A DNA stretch of 64,000 nt from Manihot esculenta. Taxonomy: Eukaryota; Streptophyta; Magnoliopsida; Malpighiales; Euphorbiaceae. Shown piece after piece: positions 62,474 through 64,000 of this stretch (its first letter is position 1; the number at the start of each line of letters is the position of its first letter). Under the pieces are notes generated by a model, which searched no databases, had not been told where the DNA came from, and was given only the letters and a program-made list of their open reading frames with translations. Where the stretch lies: assembly GCF_001659605.2 (NCBI RefSeq), contig NC_035166.2, forward strand, positions 22,751,457-22,815,456, written 5' to 3'. The position numbers and the translations under genes were made by a program.

Positions 62474-62829
62474 TTTGTCCAGGGCATGCCACCCAAATCT
62501 TTAAATTTGCTGCATAATTGTTTGAGTTGCTGGTCAAAAGTTGTTTCTCTGACTCTTGATTATGGATCATTTCCTTGGCCAAGAAGTCATAATTAAATAA
62601 GCAATGAATATGTAAATTATTGTCCGGGAAAAGCATTATCTATTTTGGAGAAGACAAATTGGCAGGACATATAAGAAACCGAAAAAAATTGAAAGCCAAG
62701 CCGATGGTTGATTAGGATTTAATATAATATCTGAAAGTTGACTCTAATTATTGTCAATAAATATTAGCATAATAATTTCAAAGTCCTCTTTAATATTGTA
62801 ACTCTTATTGTTTTTTTTTTGAAATAACA
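62474..62829. other. GST upstream region
   Basis: Possible promoter of the GST relic. No other feature before the LINE tail. Confidence 0.5.
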
Positions 62830-63880
62830 AGAAAACTTCATTTAATTCAAAGAGAACAAAGAAACAATGTGAGGAGGAGGGATATCAATCCAAACTCCTT
62901 GACCTGACTCAGAATGAGCCGATGTTGCTAGAACATGAGCGACATCATTCGCAGATCTATTAACAAAAACACACTTTGCTTCATCATAACTAGATAGAAG
63001 CAGTTTATAATCTTGAACCAAAAGGCCAAAAGACGATAAATCATCTAACAAAACACAATTAACTGACATCACAAGTACCTGAATATCCAATTCAAAAAGA
63101 ACTCGATCCCATCCACACTCTTTAATCCAGCTTAATGCTTCCCGGAATGCTATAGCTTCAGCACACTTTGCATCCATCTGGCTATAAAAAGAGCCTGCTC
63201 TAGCAGCCACAAAACTCCCATCATCCTTCCGGATTACACAACCGAAACCTATCGAACCTCGTTGCAAGCTTAAAGAGGCGTCAATGTTCGCCTTGATCCA
63301 ACCGTGCGGCGGAGGAGACCAGATCGGGCGAGCCGGGTCGATAATGGTGCTTACTGAGAATACGACCCGGGCTGCTTTCCATTGCTGCAAAAAATTCAGA
63401 GCCATGAAGAACACACCACTCGCAGTCTGACCCTGGCCCTTCCATACAACATTGTTCCTATTTTGCCACAAAGCCCATAAGATCATTAGCATAAGGGAGG
63501 CATTTTCCACAGAAGCAGAAGAGAAGGCTAAAGAAAACCACTCATTTAAAGAAGATGCAGAAGGCGCAGGCCAACCCAACGGCGAGCTTAACCAGCAGCT
63601 GCGGGCAAAAGGGCACTGAATCAGAATATGCAAGACATTCTCAGGGGCTACATGACACAGCGGGCATGAAGGATCAACTGGGACTCTCTTGGACTGAAGT
63701 GACGAGAGGCAAGGGACAACATTAACTAGAGCCCGCCAGCAGAAATTGAGCACTTTGGGGGAACTTTAGCTTTCCAGAACCGTTTCCATATCTCGCTCCC
63801 TTCCCTATGTCGAAAACCATCAACCAGGAACTTATATGCACTTTGAGTGTTAAATTTCACTAGTGTTGAATCACATTTTG
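62830..63880 (-). mobile_element. 5'-truncated LINE copy (zf-RVT plus RNase H-like domain)
   Basis: Minus strand, 3' end at the T run near 62811-62820 (A tail). The largest frame is 63753-62842. It holds the zinc-binding region (VDPSCPLCHVAPENVLHILIQC, RNNVVWKG), a linker, and an RNase H-like domain: GWIKANIDAS, IGFGCVIRKDDGSF, DAKCAEAIAFREALSWIKE, LFELDIQVLV, NRSANDVAHVLATSAH, ending VSLFSLN. Upstream, in another frame, lies the end of the preceding region (VKFNTQSAYKFLVDGFRHRE, EIWKRFWKAKVPPK); one base is missing near 63752. The copy is cut off near 63880. It is the same family as the 40573-40840 insertion and much better preserved than the LINEs at 29-32 kb and 53 kb. No clear flanking duplication. 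Confidence 0.88.
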
Positions 63881-64000
63881 TCATTTGTTAAGTCAGAATT
63901 ATTTTCTTAATTAATGATTGCTTAATTTTTTAAATATTTTATCACGTCGTATAATTAATTAATTGAGAGTCTAATAAATATAGAAACTTATAAAATTTAA
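63881..64000. other. AT-rich end of window
   Basis: Nothing recognised in the last 120 bases. Confidence 0.5.

Overview
This window is nuclear DNA from a flowering plant, almost certainly a eudicot. The genes have GT-AG introns, the DNA between them is very AT-rich (long TA and A/T runs, many microsatellites), and the genes and mobile elements belong to plant families. I suspect a Malpighiales/Euphorbiaceae genome (cassava or rubber-tree type). That rests only on remembered resemblance of the repeats and proteins and should be treated as weak. There are no operons, CRISPR arrays or bacterial features.

Genes that look intact, left to right: the 3' half of a RING-CH membrane E3 ligase (331-1384, +); a CLE45-like signalling peptide (3716-4000, +); a GASA/Snakin cysteine-rich peptide in four exons (8384-8969, -); a MIF mini zinc finger (14093-14386, -); an R2R3-MYB of subgroup 1, the MYB30/60/94/96 clade (25008-26356, -); a plastid-type alpha/beta-hydrolase-fold protein in four exons without the usual nucleophile serine (43828-47183, -); an intronless DYW-type PPR protein (48625-50556, -); and ribosomal protein eL34 in four exons (54362-56919, +). 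Two genes are broken: a GT47/exostosin-like glycosyltransferase (about 5000-6640, -) and a tau-class glutathione S-transferase (61629-62473, -). These genes do not form one pathway. They are ordinary neighbours on a plant chromosome.

The most interesting material is mobile DNA. (1) A 613-bp TRIM retrotransposon with a perfect 5-bp target duplication sits in RPL34 intron 2, and one of its LTRs carries a 66-bp near-perfect hairpin. (2) A 4.3-kb non-autonomous LTR element of TR-GAG type (57364-61628) has inserted into the 3' end of the GST, which also has a 1-nt frameshift. The element is peppered with a short GAGGTT motif. (3) A 1.13-kb fold-back element (41016-42148) has inverted ends of more than 100 bp, flanking TA dinucleotides and a pyrimidine/purine triplet core. 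(4) Several LINE pieces are present: one copy with a 17-bp target duplication (40573-40840), a related longer copy (62830-63880), an internally deleted fragment (52690-53540), and an older copy split by a gypsy-like LTR rich in a quasi-palindromic TTCGGCCGCCGAA motif. (5) An isolated perfect 32-bp palindrome lies at 38136-38167.

The stretches at about 9.1-14.0, 14.6-25.0, 26.5-29.0, 32.3-40.5 and 50.6-52.7 kb hold no gene I can support. Exon coordinates were read by eye from splice consensus and reading frame. No database search was possible.
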